Shown piece after piece: positions 17,643 through 26,821 of a DNA stretch of 64,000 nucleotides. The stretch is from positions 2,356,001 to 2,420,000 of the forward strand of contig NZ_LT629787.1 in NCBI RefSeq assembly GCF_900105655.1, in the 5' to 3' direction. The stretch is from Halopseudomonas salegens (GTDB lineage Bacteria > Pseudomonadota > Gammaproteobacteria > Pseudomonadales > Pseudomonadaceae). Within the stretch, counting starts at the first letter, position 1. Every line of letters begins with the position of its first letter. The translations under genes and the position numbers were made by a program. The notes beneath the pieces were generated by a model. That model saw only the letters and a program-made list of their open reading frames with translations. It made no database searches and had not been told where the DNA came from.

Positions 17643-17697
17643 GCTACAGAGTCATGGCAGGCGAAGCAGACTTCGCTTGATCGTTTGATGGTACCAA

Positions 17698-17727
17698 CAA
17701 CAAAGCCGCTTTCAGCGGCTTTGTTGT
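17698..17727. terminator. Bidirectional terminator, overlaps the 3' end of tatA
   Basis: AACAAAGCCGCT-TTC-AGCGGCTTTGTT forms a 12-bp perfect stem followed by GTTT on the plus strand. It ends the hydrolase transcript. The last codons and stop of the minus-strand tatA gene lie inside the stem. Confidence 0.88.
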
Positions 17728-17930
17728 TTCAACAGCACGGAAACCTGTTTCTCACTGCTTGTCCTGTTGCTTGCGTCCGGCTGCTCAGTGTCACTGACCG
17801 CCGAGCGAAAACCATGAACAACCCCACCCAGATCGCTGCCTATGGTCCGCAATCGTCTGCTGCCAAACAGCAGCATCACGATCACCAGCACCATCAATAG
17901 CGACCCGATACTTACTCCGCTGGTACCCAT
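17712..17930 (-). CDS. tatA: TatA/E-family twin-arginine translocase subunit
   Basis: The 72-aa protein begins [36 protein letters not shown]. This is the TatA pattern: one membrane helix, the FG hinge and an amphipathic helix, then a charged tail. TatA oligomers help form the pore for folded proteins with RR signals. It sits directly after phoX, which encodes a Tat substrate, and no tatB or tatC is adjacent, so a dedicated accessory TatA is likely. GGGAG precedes the ATG at 17930. An upstream extension to 17960 would overlap the phoX terminator and was rejected. A strong terminator separates it from phoX. Confidence 0.85.
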   Translation of the reverse strand: MGTSGVSIGSLLMVLVIVMLLFGSRRLRTIGSDLGGVVHGFRSAVSDTEQPDASNRTSSEKQVSVLLKQQSR

Positions 17931-17944
17931 AGCCTGCTGCTCCC

Positions 17945-17977
17945 AAAAAAAGACCACCACAGCTCACTGTGGTGGTC
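17945..17977 (-). terminator. Strong terminator between phoX and tatA
   Basis: On the minus strand GACCACCACAG-TGAG-CTGTGGTGGTC (11-bp stem) is followed by a run of seven T. It begins 20 bases after the phoX stop, and the ribosome-binding site of tatA follows the T-run directly. Confidence 0.9.
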
Positions 17978-17997
17978 AGATTCAGCACTAGTTTCAA

Positions 17998-20076
17998 TCA
18001 GGTGCCGATAACACCGCCGTCGTCTTTCCAGATGACGACTGTCGCAGAACGCGGTGGATTGGTACCGAAAGGCCAGGTACTGCGCACAGTGCCGTTAGCC
18101 CATTCATCCGCTGCTGTGGTTGCTCCAGGATGCTGCACGTTGATAAACAGCGTGCGCTGGTCCGGTGTGGTGATACAGCCGGTAATTTCCTGTCCGATCG
18201 GGCCCGTCAGGAAACGACGGATTTCTCCGGTTTCCGGATTGGCAGCAAACATGCAGTTATTACCCATAATCGCGAATTGATTGCGATTCTGGCTTCCTTC
18301 ACCAACATCGGTCTGGATCCAGATACGGCTGTCCTTGTCGATCCACAAGCCATCCGGCGAACTCATGTAGGCATCTTCGGTCAGCACATTACCGTTCATG
18401 TCACGGCCGATAAAGTTGGCATTGCCAGACTCGCCACCATCACCCGCCAGCAGGAACAAATCCCATTCGAAGCTGACAGCCGCCTGTTCATTATTGGCTT
18501 CAGCCCAGCGCACGATTTGACCATGACTGTTGCTTGCACGCGGGTTTGCCTCGTCAATTTCGGCTTCGGTTCGCGAGGTATTATTGGTCAGCGCGAAATA
18601 CACGTCGCCATTGTTGGGATCCACTGCACCCCATTCAGGACGATCCATGCGGGTGGCACCGACCAGTGTTGCTGCATCTCGGGTATTGATCAGCACATCG
18701 GCCTGACTGGTATAGCCATTCGCCGGGGTCAGACCATTCTGGCCGTATACCAGCGGCAACCATTCCCCAGTACCATCAGCATTGAATTTAGCCACGTACA
18801 GGATACCGTTATCCAGCAAGCTGCCATTGGCTGTGGAGGCAAAGTAATTATCATGGCTGACATATTTATAGATGTACTGATAGCGGGCGTCATCCCCGGA
18901 ATAACAGACTACCGGCTGGCCTTCTACCGCAGGGGCAAAAACCACCCCTTCGTGGGCAAACCGGCCTAACGCGGTACGTTTCTTCGGCACACTGTCGGGA
19001 TCGAAAGGGTCCACTTCCACCATCCAGCCAAAACAGTGTGGCTCGTTGCGGTAATCCCCGGTCGCATCATCAGCCTTGATGCTGGCATCAAAACGGATGT
19101 ACTGATCTTCACCGCTTTGCGCCAGCTCCCACCCATAGCGTCCGCGACCGGAAGCACGGACACCATACTGGGCAGTATCGCGCGAATTGCTGCCTCCGTT
19201 GACGAAATAACCCGCCCAGTTCTCTTCCGAAAACATGTAGGTATTCCATGGCGTTACACCGTGGGCGCAGTTGTTCAGGGTACCGCGCGTCATGGTGCCG
19301 TTGGGGCTGTACAAAGTCTGGACGAAGGCCGAGCCACGAACCGGGCCCTGAATTTCCATTGGCGTCAAGGCGGTAATTCGCCGGTTGCGGGAATCCTGCT
19401 GGATCTGCCATTCGTTGTTGATCTGTTTGCGGATGCGGTAAACGCTGATGCCATGCGCATTCATTTCTTTCAGCACTTCATCGGTCGGGCGATACTGATC
19501 ATTCTCGGCACCGTAAAGACGTACAGCGCCCGAATTGAGGGGTTGCCCAATCGAGTCTTGATGCATGAAACGCGGCTCAACGTACTCATGATTGACTACC
19601 AACAAACCGTCTTCTGAGCTGCCTTCATACGGCGACTCCCCCTCGATGGGAAAGAAATGCATACCATCGTGGTGACTACCAATCTGTTGAGCCTGATCAG
19701 CGCCGGTGTTGTTGACCGAAAAAGCCGGCATGCTCCCCAGAATCGGCTCGCCCCAGGCACCCAGCACATGATAGCTGTAACCTTCCGGAACGATGATGTC
19801 GTCCGCTTCACTGGACGAAACAGCATTGAAGCCAATCAGGGCTGCCGGCGCTGGCGCCGGATCACTACTTGAACTGGAGCCACTGCTCAGGCAGCCGGTC
19901 AGACTGGTACCCAGAAAACCGAGAGCGGCAGCCCCCATGGACCCCTTGACCAGTTCACGACGACCCAGGCGAGCCTGTAGTACGGCAGCAAAGGTGGGAT
20001 TGGGTGCCATATTGATCTGCGGCTCATCGCCATCACCATGATCAAGCAAAGTAACCTGTTTGCTATCAACTGACAT
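17998..20076 (-). CDS. phoX: PhoX-family alkaline phosphatase, Tat lipoprotein
   Basis: The 692-aa protein has a long N-region, then a twin-arginine signal GRRELVKGSMGAAALGFLG (RR at residues 39-40) and a lipobox LTGC (Cys62) followed by a Ser-rich tether. The mature part carries PhoX-family segments such as NHEYVEPRFMH, GCITTPDQRTLFINVQHPG and RSATVVIWKDDGG. PhoX releases phosphate from organic esters and uses Ca/Fe cofactors. The fold must be exported by Tat, and the Cys indicates membrane anchoring. AGGAAATACCG precedes the ATG. It lies near tatA and the T2SS operon; phosphatases of this type have been reported as Xcp T2SS substrates in P. putida. Confidence 0.92.
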   Translation of the reverse strand: MSVDSKQVTLLDHGDGDEPQINMAPNPTFAAVLQARLGRRELVKGSMGAAALGFLGTSLTGCLSSGSSSSSDPAPAPAALIGFNAVSSSEADDIIVPEGYSYHVLGAWGEPILGSMPAFSVNNTGADQAQQIGSHHDGMHFFPIEGESPYEGSSEDGLLVVNHEYVEPRFMHQDSIGQPLNSGAVRLYGAENDQYRPTDEVLKEMNAHGISVYRIRKQINNEWQIQQDSRNRRITALTPMEIQGPVRGSAFVQTLYSPNGTMTRGTLNNCAHGVTPWNTYMFSEENWAGYFVNGGSNSRDTAQYGVRASGRGRYGWELAQSGEDQYIRFDASIKADDATGDYRNEPHCFGWMVEVDPFDPDSVPKKRTALGRFAHEGVVFAPAVEGQPVVCYSGDDARYQYIYKYVSHDNYFASTANGSLLDNGILYVAKFNADGTGEWLPLVYGQNGLTPANGYTSQADVLINTRDAATLVGATRMDRPEWGAVDPNNGDVYFALTNNTSRTEAEIDEANPRASNSHGQIVRWAEANNEQAAVSFEWDLFLLAGDGGESGNANFIGRDMNGNVLTEDAYMSSPDGLWIDKDSRIWIQTDVGEGSQNRNQFAIMGNNCMFAANPETGEIRRFLTGPIGQEITGCITTPDQRTLFINVQHPGATTAADEWANGTVRSTWPFGTNPPRSATVVIWKDDGGVIGT

Positions 20077-20321
20077 CGGTATTTCCTCATAGGAGTGGTT
20101 GTAATCACTTCGCTATGATGAAAAGACAAGATGACGAATCCAGAATAAAACGATGAAGATTTTGCGCACTTTTTGCGACAGGAATGGGCGCGCAATCATC
20201 TCGTTATCACCTATTCCAGAGCATTCGCAGGCATTGAAAGAAAAGTTACCGGCCACTGACACGCAGGCGCAACAAAGTCTTGGCATAGTAAAGATGCTAT
20301 TTCCAGCTGACAGGTTTACAG

Positions 20322-21287
20322 ATGCCCTACCCCCTCGCCATTGGCCAACCCGTGCCGGACTTCCTGCTCAGCCCGGTCAAAGGTACCAGCCCGCTTTTTT
20401 ATGAAGTCTATTGCGGCCAACCTCTACTGGTGTTGGTTGCAGATACTGCCAGTGAGCTGCAACCCTTGTACGACCTGACGACTCAACACCCGGTACTGGC
20501 ACTGGTCCGCAGTAAAAATGACCCATGGGAGGGACTGCCCTGGCCGCTGGAACGCGGCAATGCTTCCCTGTGTCAACGCTTGACCGGTTGCGCTGGTGGC
20601 AAGGTTCATGCGCTCTTGCTGAACCATGAACTGCGTCTGATCGGAAGGATAGACAATCCCGGCCGAGGCAGCCTGGAGGCACAATGTGCTCTGCTGAGTC
20701 CGCCACCTGAATCACGCCTGATTGATCGTGTGGCCCCGGTATTGCTGGTGCCCGATGTCATTCCTGCAGCGCTGCGCAAACGCCTGATCAAGGCCTGGCA
20801 ACAGGACCACAGCAGCAGTGGCATGGTCCGTTTACAGGCGGGCACTCGCGTACTGCAACCTGATCCAGCCTGCAAAACCCGCCTGGATCATGCGCTGACC
20901 GATCCAGAGCTGAATGCCGACCTGAACCAATGCCTGGTGCAAACCCTGCTGCCCGCTATTGGCCGCAACTTCCATTACAATGCCGACCGTTTCGAAGGGT
21001 TCAAGATTGTTGCCTACCAGGCCAGTGAACAGGGGCATTTCGCCGCGCACCGGGACAACATCAGTGCAGATACAAGTCACCGGCGTTTCGCCATGACGAT
21101 CAATCTAAACGATGATTTCACCGGTGGCGAACTGGTGTTTCCCGAATACGGCCCCGACCGCTACCGGCCTACAGTCGGCGGGGCTATCGTGTTTTCCTGT
21201 TCCATGCTGCACCGGGTGTTGCCGGTAACCGCCGGCTGTCGCTACGCGGCGCTGACCTTTTTCTGGAACAGTTCTGCCCGGCACTGA
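20322..21287 (+). CDS. 2OG-Fe(II) oxygenase with degenerate peroxiredoxin-like N-terminal domain
   Basis: The 321-aa protein has two parts. Residues 1-115 resemble a peroxiredoxin/thioredoxin fold (IGQPVPDFLL start), but the usual peroxidatic Cys position after the second strand reads LVLVADTASELQ and has no Cys. Residues 135-318 form a prolyl-4-hydroxylase-type oxygenase with iron ligands H243 and D245 (HRD), H297 (SMLHRV) and the 2OG-binding R307, plus GGELVFPEYG. It probably hydroxylates a protein or small molecule; the substrate is unknown. It is a single gene facing away from phoX. Confidence 0.82.
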   Translation: MPYPLAIGQPVPDFLLSPVKGTSPLFYEVYCGQPLLVLVADTASELQPLYDLTTQHPVLALVRSKNDPWEGLPWPLERGNASLCQRLTGCAGGKVHALLLNHELRLIGRIDNPGRGSLEAQCALLSPPPESRLIDRVAPVLLVPDVIPAALRKRLIKAWQQDHSSSGMVRLQAGTRVLQPDPACKTRLDHALTDPELNADLNQCLVQTLLPAIGRNFHYNADRFEGFKIVAYQASEQGHFAAHRDNISADTSHRRFAMTINLNDDFTGGELVFPEYGPDRYRPTVGGAIVFSCSMLHRVLPVTAGCRYAALTFFWNSSARH

Positions 21288-21302
21288 GCCTGCCCGGAAA
21301 GA

Positions 21303-21953
21303 TCAGGTACTGATCCGGTACACCCGTTCCTGAAGTTGCGTCATTCCCTGCTCACGAAACACTGCATGGTCGTCCAACACATCCTGCTCATCGAGCAACT
21401 CGATCCTGCAGCCAGCAAACAGACTGCGCACTTCGGCATCCGGCACGCTGAATGGCGGGCCGGGACGTTGCTGCTGCGGGTAATCCAGGGTAATCAAGAG
21501 CAGTTGCCAGCCAGGCGGCAGAATATGGCGCATATGTGCAACATAGCGGTGGCGCATTTTTTCCGGCAAGGCGATCAGCGCTGCCCGATCGTAAATCCCC
21601 TTTACACTGGCAACATCCTCGGTTTGCAGGCCGAAAAAGTCCCCGCAGTACAGGCAGTAGCCCTCTCCCTCGCTGATGGCAAATTCACCCTGTTGCCGCC
21701 AGCCCAACTGTAATTGCTGCTCAGCTGCGAAGCTTTCCAGTGCACTGCGCGCCAATTCAATCCCCAGAACCGGATGGCCACGCTGGCGCAGCCAGGCCAT
21801 ATCCAGACTTTTGCCGCATAAAGGCACCCACACCGTCGCGCCTTCCGGCAAGCCAAGCGCTGGCCACCAACGGCTGAGCAAGGGGTTCGGGCGTGACTTG
21901 TGAAAGCCAATCTCACCTTTGCCCCAGCGTTCGTGCCAGAATTCCGCCTCCAT
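21303..21953 (-). CDS. tpm: Thiopurine S-methyltransferase
   Basis: The 216-aa protein starts MEAEFWHERWGKGEIGFHK, a TPMT signature, and has the SAM-binding VWVPLCGKSLDMAWLRQRGHPVLGIELA region. Bacterial TPMTs methylate thiopurines and also selenite or tellurite compounds. GGGAGG four bases upstream sets the ATG at 21953; the frame extends to 22004 but lacks support. It converges with the 2OG oxygenase gene (15 bases between stops). Confidence 0.92.
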   Translation of the reverse strand: MEAEFWHERWGKGEIGFHKSRPNPLLSRWWPALGLPEGATVWVPLCGKSLDMAWLRQRGHPVLGIELARSALESFAAEQQLQLGWRQQGEFAISEGEGYCLYCGDFFGLQTEDVASVKGIYDRAALIALPEKMRHRYVAHMRHILPPGWQLLLITLDYPQQQRPGPPFSVPDAEVRSLFAGCRIELLDEQDVLDDHAVFREQGMTQLQERVYRIST

Positions 21954-22117
21954 ACGCCCTCCCGTTATCAATTCAGACCTGACTATACCCCAGGCACCCC
22001 TCAAGGTGACGCCGACGGGTCCCCAACCCGCTCAATTGATGAATTTGCACAATTGCACCTGCCAGCGCCCTGGCAAACGGTATACTGAAAAGGCTTATTC
22101 TCAGCGTGTGGAGATGC

Positions 22118-23866
22118 ATGGACACAATCAACACTCTATTCATGATCGGCGCCCTGTTGCTCAGCGCCAGCATTCTGGCCAGCTCGCTATCCTCGCGGCT
22201 GGGGATTCCCCTGCTGCTGGTGTTTCTGGTCATTGGTATGCTCGCCGGGGAAGATGGCCCGGGCGGTATTGTTTTTGACAACCCGAATACCGCTTTCATG
22301 ATCGGCAGTCTGGCATTGGCTATCATCCTGCTTGATGGCGGCATGCGCACGCGGGTAGAGAATTTTCGTGTCGGTCTCTGGCCGGCGCTCTCCATGGCCA
22401 GCGTCGGGGTAGTGATCAGTGCAGGCTTGACCGGGTTGATCGCCTGGTTGCTGCTCGACCTGCATTGGCTGCAGGCCCTGCTTTTGGGGGCCATTGTCGG
22501 CTCGACCGACGCTGCGGCGGTCTTTTCCCTGTTGCACGGCAAGGGGCTGAACCTGAAGCAGCGGGTCGGTGCCACACTGGAAATCGAATCCGGGTCAAAC
22601 GATCCAATGGCGATTTTCCTCACCATAACCCTGGTCGAAATGCTTGCTGCCGGGCAGACCAGCTTCAGTTTTTCCTTTCTGGGAACGCTGGTACAGCAAT
22701 TCGGTATCGGTATCGTATGCGGGCTACTTGGCGGCTATGTGCTGGCGGAACTGGTCAACCGCGTTCACTTGGCCAGCGGGCTCTATCCGCTCCTGATTAC
22801 CAGTGGGGCCATTCTGGTCTTTGCGGCGACCAACAGCATTGGCGGCAGCGGTTACCTGGCGATTTACCTGACTGGGCTGGTGATCGGCAATCGGCGTACC
22901 CATAACCTGCAGAATATTCTCAACGTGCAGGATGGGATGGCCTGGTTGAGCCAGATTGGCATGTTCCTGATGCTCGGTTTGCTGGTAACACCCTCCGGGC
23001 TGATCGAAAGTGCACTACCCGCCATCGCCATCGCACTGTTCCTGATCCTGGTCGCGCGCCCGATTGCGGTACTGATCTGCCTGGCACCCTTTGTGTTTGC
23101 CTGGCGAGAACGTGCGTTTATCGCCTGGGTCGGCTTGCGCGGGGCGGTGCCCATCATTCTGGCGATATTCCCGCTACTCGCCGGCCTGGAACAAGCCCAG
23201 TTGCTGTTCAACGTTGCTTGTGTGGTGGTACTGGTATCGCTGCTATTGCAGGGCGTTTCACTCCCCCTGGCAGCGCGCTGGTGCCGAGTTGAAATTCCGC
23301 CCCAGCCTGTACCCTTGCAACGCACCAGTCTGGATACCGTGATCGATGCCGATTACGAGGTATTGATCTATCAGCTGGACAACGCCAACTGGTGTGTCGG
23401 CAGCAAGCTGCGTGAACTGACCATGCCCGGTGAAACCCGGATTGCAGCCCTGTTTCGGGGCAGTGAACTGCTGCACCCGAAAGGCAGCACTCGCCTCGCG
23501 CTGCATGATGTGATCTGCGTGATCGGTCGGGCCAAGGACTTGCCCGCCCTGTCCAAGCTGTTCAGCAAGACACACAAGCCGCGTCACCTGGAAGACCGCA
23601 GTTTCTTCGGCGACTTTATTCTGGAAGGGGATGCCCACCTGGGTGATGTCGGCCGCTTCTACGGTTTCAGCGTGCCGGATGATCTGGCCGGGCTGACGCT
23701 GGCCGATTTCTTTTATCGCCACTTTGGTCGCCACCCGGTCGTTGGTGATCGCCTGACCTGGGAAGGTCACATCTGGGTAGTCGCAGCGATGGACAACGAT
23801 ATTATCCTCAAAGTGGGCCTGAAACTGGGTAGCGGCTCGGGCAAGCCGCCCCTGGGATTTCTCTGA
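22118..23866 (+). CDS. nhaP2: Potassium/proton antiporter NhaP2 (CvrA) type
   Basis: The 582-aa protein has about 12 membrane helices of the CPA1 antiporter family, with GSTDAAAVFSLLHG and ESGSNDPMAIFLTI carrying the acidic ion-site residues and RGAVPIILAIFPLLAG. A C-terminal TrkA_C-like domain (about 405-490) and a CorC/HlyC-like domain follow. It exports cytoplasmic K+ in exchange for protons. GGAG five bases before ATG 22118 decides the start over the GTG at 22106. Confidence 0.9.
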   Translation: MDTINTLFMIGALLLSASILASSLSSRLGIPLLLVFLVIGMLAGEDGPGGIVFDNPNTAFMIGSLALAIILLDGGMRTRVENFRVGLWPALSMASVGVVISAGLTGLIAWLLLDLHWLQALLLGAIVGSTDAAAVFSLLHGKGLNLKQRVGATLEIESGSNDPMAIFLTITLVEMLAAGQTSFSFSFLGTLVQQFGIGIVCGLLGGYVLAELVNRVHLASGLYPLLITSGAILVFAATNSIGGSGYLAIYLTGLVIGNRRTHNLQNILNVQDGMAWLSQIGMFLMLGLLVTPSGLIESALPAIAIALFLILVARPIAVLICLAPFVFAWRERAFIAWVGLRGAVPIILAIFPLLAGLEQAQLLFNVACVVVLVSLLLQGVSLPLAARWCRVEIPPQPVPLQRTSLDTVIDADYEVLIYQLDNANWCVGSKLRELTMPGETRIAALFRGSELLHPKGSTRLALHDVICVIGRAKDLPALSKLFSKTHKPRHLEDRSFFGDFILEGDAHLGDVGRFYGFSVPDDLAGLTLADFFYRHFGRHPVVGDRLTWEGHIWVVAAMDNDIILKVGLKLGSGSGKPPLGFL

Positions 23867-23881
23867 AGTGGCAGATACCGC

Positions 23882-23912
23882 TTGACCTTGACATGATGTA
23901 AGACTCTAAGCT
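23882..23912 (+). promoter_or_regulatory. CueR-type copA promoter with 19-bp spacer
   Basis: TTGACC (23882-23887) and TAAGCT (23907-23912) are separated by 19 bases, the long spacing typical of MerR-family promoters. The spacer holds a CTT...AAG dyad (ACCTTGACATGATGTAAGACT). The E. coli copA promoter has TTGACC-19-TAACCT. The copA ribosome-binding site GGAGG follows at 23931. Confidence 0.85.
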
Positions 23913-23940
23913 GTCAACATTGACACGCCTGGAGGCCTGC

Positions 23941-26352
23941 ATGAGCACATTGACTATTCCCATCAGCGGCATGAACTGCGGCAGTTGCGTCGGCCGGGTG
24001 GAAAAAGCACTGCAACAGGTCAACGCAGTACTCAACGCTGAGGTCAACCTCGCCAGCGAGTCGGCACGTATTGAACTGACCGATGATCAGCATTTGCCGG
24101 AAGTCTGTGCTGCCTTGCAGCAGGCCGGCTACGGTGTACCGCTGGAAACCCGGCAGTTGAGCCTGAGCAACCTGTCGTGCGCAGGCTGTGTACGGCGCAG
24201 CGAAACGGCGCTGCTGGGCGTTCCCGGCGTGGTCACGGTAGAAGTCAATCTGGCCAGCGAACAGGCGCGGGTCAGCTATGTTGCCGGCACCGATCCGGAT
24301 AACCTGCTGGCCGCCTTGCGCAAAGCCGGTTACCCGGGTGAGTGGCTGGATAGCCAGCAGCCGCAGGCAACCCGCGAAGACGAGCAGCAGAAAAATCTTC
24401 ATAGAGAACGCCGCCATCTGTTCTGGGCAGCCATTCTCAGCACGCCGCTGGCTCTGGCGATGTTCCCGGACATGCTTGGTCGGCCGGAATGGATGCCACC
24501 CGCCATCCTGCAACTGCTGTTGGCCAGCGTGGTGCAATTCTATTTTGGTGCCCGTTTCTACCGCGGTGCCTGGCATGCCCTGCGCAACCGCAGCGGCAAT
24601 ATGGACTTACTGGTCGCCATGGGCACCAGCGCTGGTTGGTCGCTGAGCACCTGGAACTTCCTGACCACGCCCGGCGGACAAATGCCGGTGCTGTTTTACG
24701 AAGCGTCGGCGGTGATCATCACCTTTATTCTGCTGGGTAAATATCTGGAAAGTCGTGCCAAAGGGCAAACCCTGGAAGCGATTCGCGCGTTGACGGCATT
24801 GCGTCCGGATCAGGCGCGACGGCGCACGGCTGCCGGTGATGAGATGCTGCCGCTGGCACAGATTCAGCCCGGCGATCATATTGTTGTACGTCCGGGCGAG
24901 CGCATTCCGGTGGACGGCGACGTCATCGAGGGTGGCAGCCATGTCGATGAATCCATGCTGACCGGGGAAAGCTTGCCAGTCAGCCGGCAAACCGGTGATG
25001 TCGTCAACGCAGGCTCAATGAATCAGGATGGTGTCTTGCTGATCAATACCACGGGGGTAGGTCAGGACACGCTGCTGGCCCGAATCGTTCGTCTGGTGGA
25101 AAGTGCTCAGGCCTCGAAAGCACCGATTCAACGGCTGGTCGACCGTGTCAGTGCCGTGTTCGTGCCCGTAGTGGTGGTTATCGCCTTGCTCACCTGGGGG
25201 ATTGGCAGTGTGCTGATTGGCCCGCAAACGGCACTGCTGCATGCCATCGCCGTACTGGTTATTGCCTGCCCCTGTGCATTGGGCCTGGCCACACCCACAG
25301 CCATCATGGTGGGTACCGGGGTGGCTGCACGCAACGGCATCCTGATTCGCGACGCGGAAGCACTGGAGCAGGCCCACCGCGTTGATACGGTGATTTTTGA
25401 CAAGACCGGCACTCTGACCGAGGGCAAACCAGCGGTACAGGCTTTCATTGCCCTGAATGAGGCAGCCAGCGGACAGGCGCTGCAACAGGCACTGGCCTTG
25501 CAGCAAGACGCCGAACATCCGCTGGCGGAAGCACTGCGTCAGTATGCCGAGCAACAGGGTGCCAGCGCTGGGCGAGTCAGTGATTTCACGGTACATGCCG
25601 GGCGCGGCACCAGCGGCGCACTTGACGGGCAGCGGCTGTGGCTGGGCAATGCGCGATTGATGCAGGAGCAAGGTCTGGATCTTGCTCCCTGGCAAGACAC
25701 AGCCCGCGGGCAAGAAGCCAAGGGCCACACTCTGTCCTGGCTGGCCAGCGAACGCGATGGGCAGGCTGAGGTCGTGGCGCTGATCGCCTATGCCGACACC
25801 CTGAAGACCGGTGCGCGCGAAACAGTGGCACAATTGCGCGCCAGCGGGATTGAAAGCTGGCTGGTCAGCGGCGATAGCCAGGCAGCAGCGCAGGCGATTG
25901 CTGCGCAACTGGGTATTGATCAGGTACGGGCGCACGTGTTGCCGGAAGACAAGGCCAGAATAGTCAATGAGCTGCGTGAGCAGGGCCGGCACGTCGCCAT
26001 GATCGGTGACGGCATCAATGACGCCCCCGCGCTGGCTGCCGCCGATGTCGGCATGGCCATGGCGACCGGCACCGATGTGGCCATGCACAGCGCCGGGATT
26101 ACCCTGATGCGTGGAGAACTGCAGTTGATACCGGCCGCCTTGCAGGTATCACGTCGCACCTGGGCCAAGATTCGCCAGAACCTGTTCTGGGCCTTCGTCT
26201 ACAACAGCCTGGGCATTCCACTGGCGGCGATTGGTCTGCTGACACCCATGATGGCAGGCGCCATGATGGCGGCCAGCAGTGTCAGCGTGGTAACCAATGC
26301 GCTGTTATTGAAACGCTGGCAACCGGAGATCAAACCCCATGAACATCAGTGA
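23941..26352 (+). CDS. copA: Copper-exporting P1B-type ATPase CopA
   Basis: The 803-aa protein has two N-terminal heavy-metal-associated domains (GMNCGSC at about 10-16 and LSCAGC at about 77-82) and eight membrane helices including the CPC motif ([12 protein letters not shown], about 443). Further motifs are the actuator TGES, the phosphorylation site DKTGTLTEG (Asp near 486), an ATP-binding region and a [10 protein letters not shown] hinge. The ATG at 23941 with GGAGG is preferred over the frame start at 23920. It pumps Cu(I) from the cytoplasm. Its last 14 bases overlap cueR, giving one regulated unit. Confidence 0.96.
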   Translation: MSTLTIPISGMNCGSCVGRVEKALQQVNAVLNAEVNLASESARIELTDDQHLPEVCAALQQAGYGVPLETRQLSLSNLSCAGCVRRSETALLGVPGVVTVEVNLASEQARVSYVAGTDPDNLLAALRKAGYPGEWLDSQQPQATREDEQQKNLHRERRHLFWAAILSTPLALAMFPDMLGRPEWMPPAILQLLLASVVQFYFGARFYRGAWHALRNRSGNMDLLVAMGTSAGWSLSTWNFLTTPGGQMPVLFYEASAVIITFILLGKYLESRAKGQTLEAIRALTALRPDQARRRTAAGDEMLPLAQIQPGDHIVVRPGERIPVDGDVIEGGSHVDESMLTGESLPVSRQTGDVVNAGSMNQDGVLLINTTGVGQDTLLARIVRLVESAQASKAPIQRLVDRVSAVFVPVVVVIALLTWGIGSVLIGPQTALLHAIAVLVIACPCALGLATPTAIMVGTGVAARNGILIRDAEALEQAHRVDTVIFDKTGTLTEGKPAVQAFIALNEAASGQALQQALALQQDAEHPLAEALRQYAEQQGASAGRVSDFTVHAGRGTSGALDGQRLWLGNARLMQEQGLDLAPWQDTARGQEAKGHTLSWLASERDGQAEVVALIAYADTLKTGARETVAQLRASGIESWLVSGDSQAAAQAIAAQLGIDQVRAHVLPEDKARIVNELREQGRHVAMIGDGINDAPALAAADVGMAMATGTDVAMHSAGITLMRGELQLIPAALQVSRRTWAKIRQNLFWAFVYNSLGIPLAAIGLLTPMMAGAMMAASSVSVVTNALLLKRWQPEIKPHEHQ

Positions 26353-26731
26353 CGTTGCTCGCGCCAGCGGATTGAGCCCGCGCATGATTCGGCATTACGA
26401 GCAAATCGGCCTGCTGCCCCAGGTCGCACGCAAGACCTCCGGGTACCGCGATTACAGCGAGACCGAGCTGCACAGCCTGCGCTTTATTCAGCATGCACGC
26501 AGCCTGGGGTTTTCCATGGAACAGGTTGGGCAACTGCTGGCCCTGTGGCAGAACCGCCAGCGCAGCAGCGCCGAAGTCAAACAGCTGGTGCAGGGCCACC
26601 TGCAGGAGCTGGAAAAGAAAATTCAGGATTTGCAGGCGATGCACGACACGCTGGCGCAACTGGCCGACTGTTGCCACGGTGACAACCGGCCAGAGTGCCC
26701 GATTCTGGATACCCTGGCGCGCTCAAGCTGA
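26339..26731 (+). CDS. cueR: Copper-responsive MerR-family regulator CueR
   Basis: The 130-aa protein has a MerR winged helix ([24 protein letters not shown]), a dimerisation coiled coil and a metal loop with Cys112 and Cys120 (CHGDNRPEC), the CueR copper ligands. It activates the copA promoter on Cu(I) binding. The start lies inside the copA end (14-base overlap), so it is cotranscribed and controls its own operon. Confidence 0.95.
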   Translation: MNISDVARASGLSPRMIRHYEQIGLLPQVARKTSGYRDYSETELHSLRFIQHARSLGFSMEQVGQLLALWQNRQRSSAEVKQLVQGHLQELEKKIQDLQAMHDTLAQLADCCHGDNRPECPILDTLARSS

Positions 26732-26745
26732 AACCGGAACGCACT

Positions 26746-26790
26746 GAATCGCCACGGGCTCCGCCCTCGCGATGACAGCCAGGGAGGCTA
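26746..26790. repeat. REP-like palindromic element between cueR and flgL
   Basis: ATCGC-CA-CGGGC-TCC-GCCC-TC-GCGAT is an imperfect palindrome (26748-26773), followed by a partial second GCGATGAC copy (26783-26790). The form, placed between convergent stops, is that of an extragenic palindromic repeat. Confidence 0.55.
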
Positions 26791-26821
26791 TTGCGATGAC
26801 GGGACCAGTGGCATTGCCTGG

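Noticed and set aside
20100..20160. Possible Pho box upstream of phoX
   Set aside because: The minus strand shows TCGTCAT and TTTTCAT, but the spacing is 13 bases instead of 11 and both half-sites are weak. PhoB control is plausible but not supported by the sequence.
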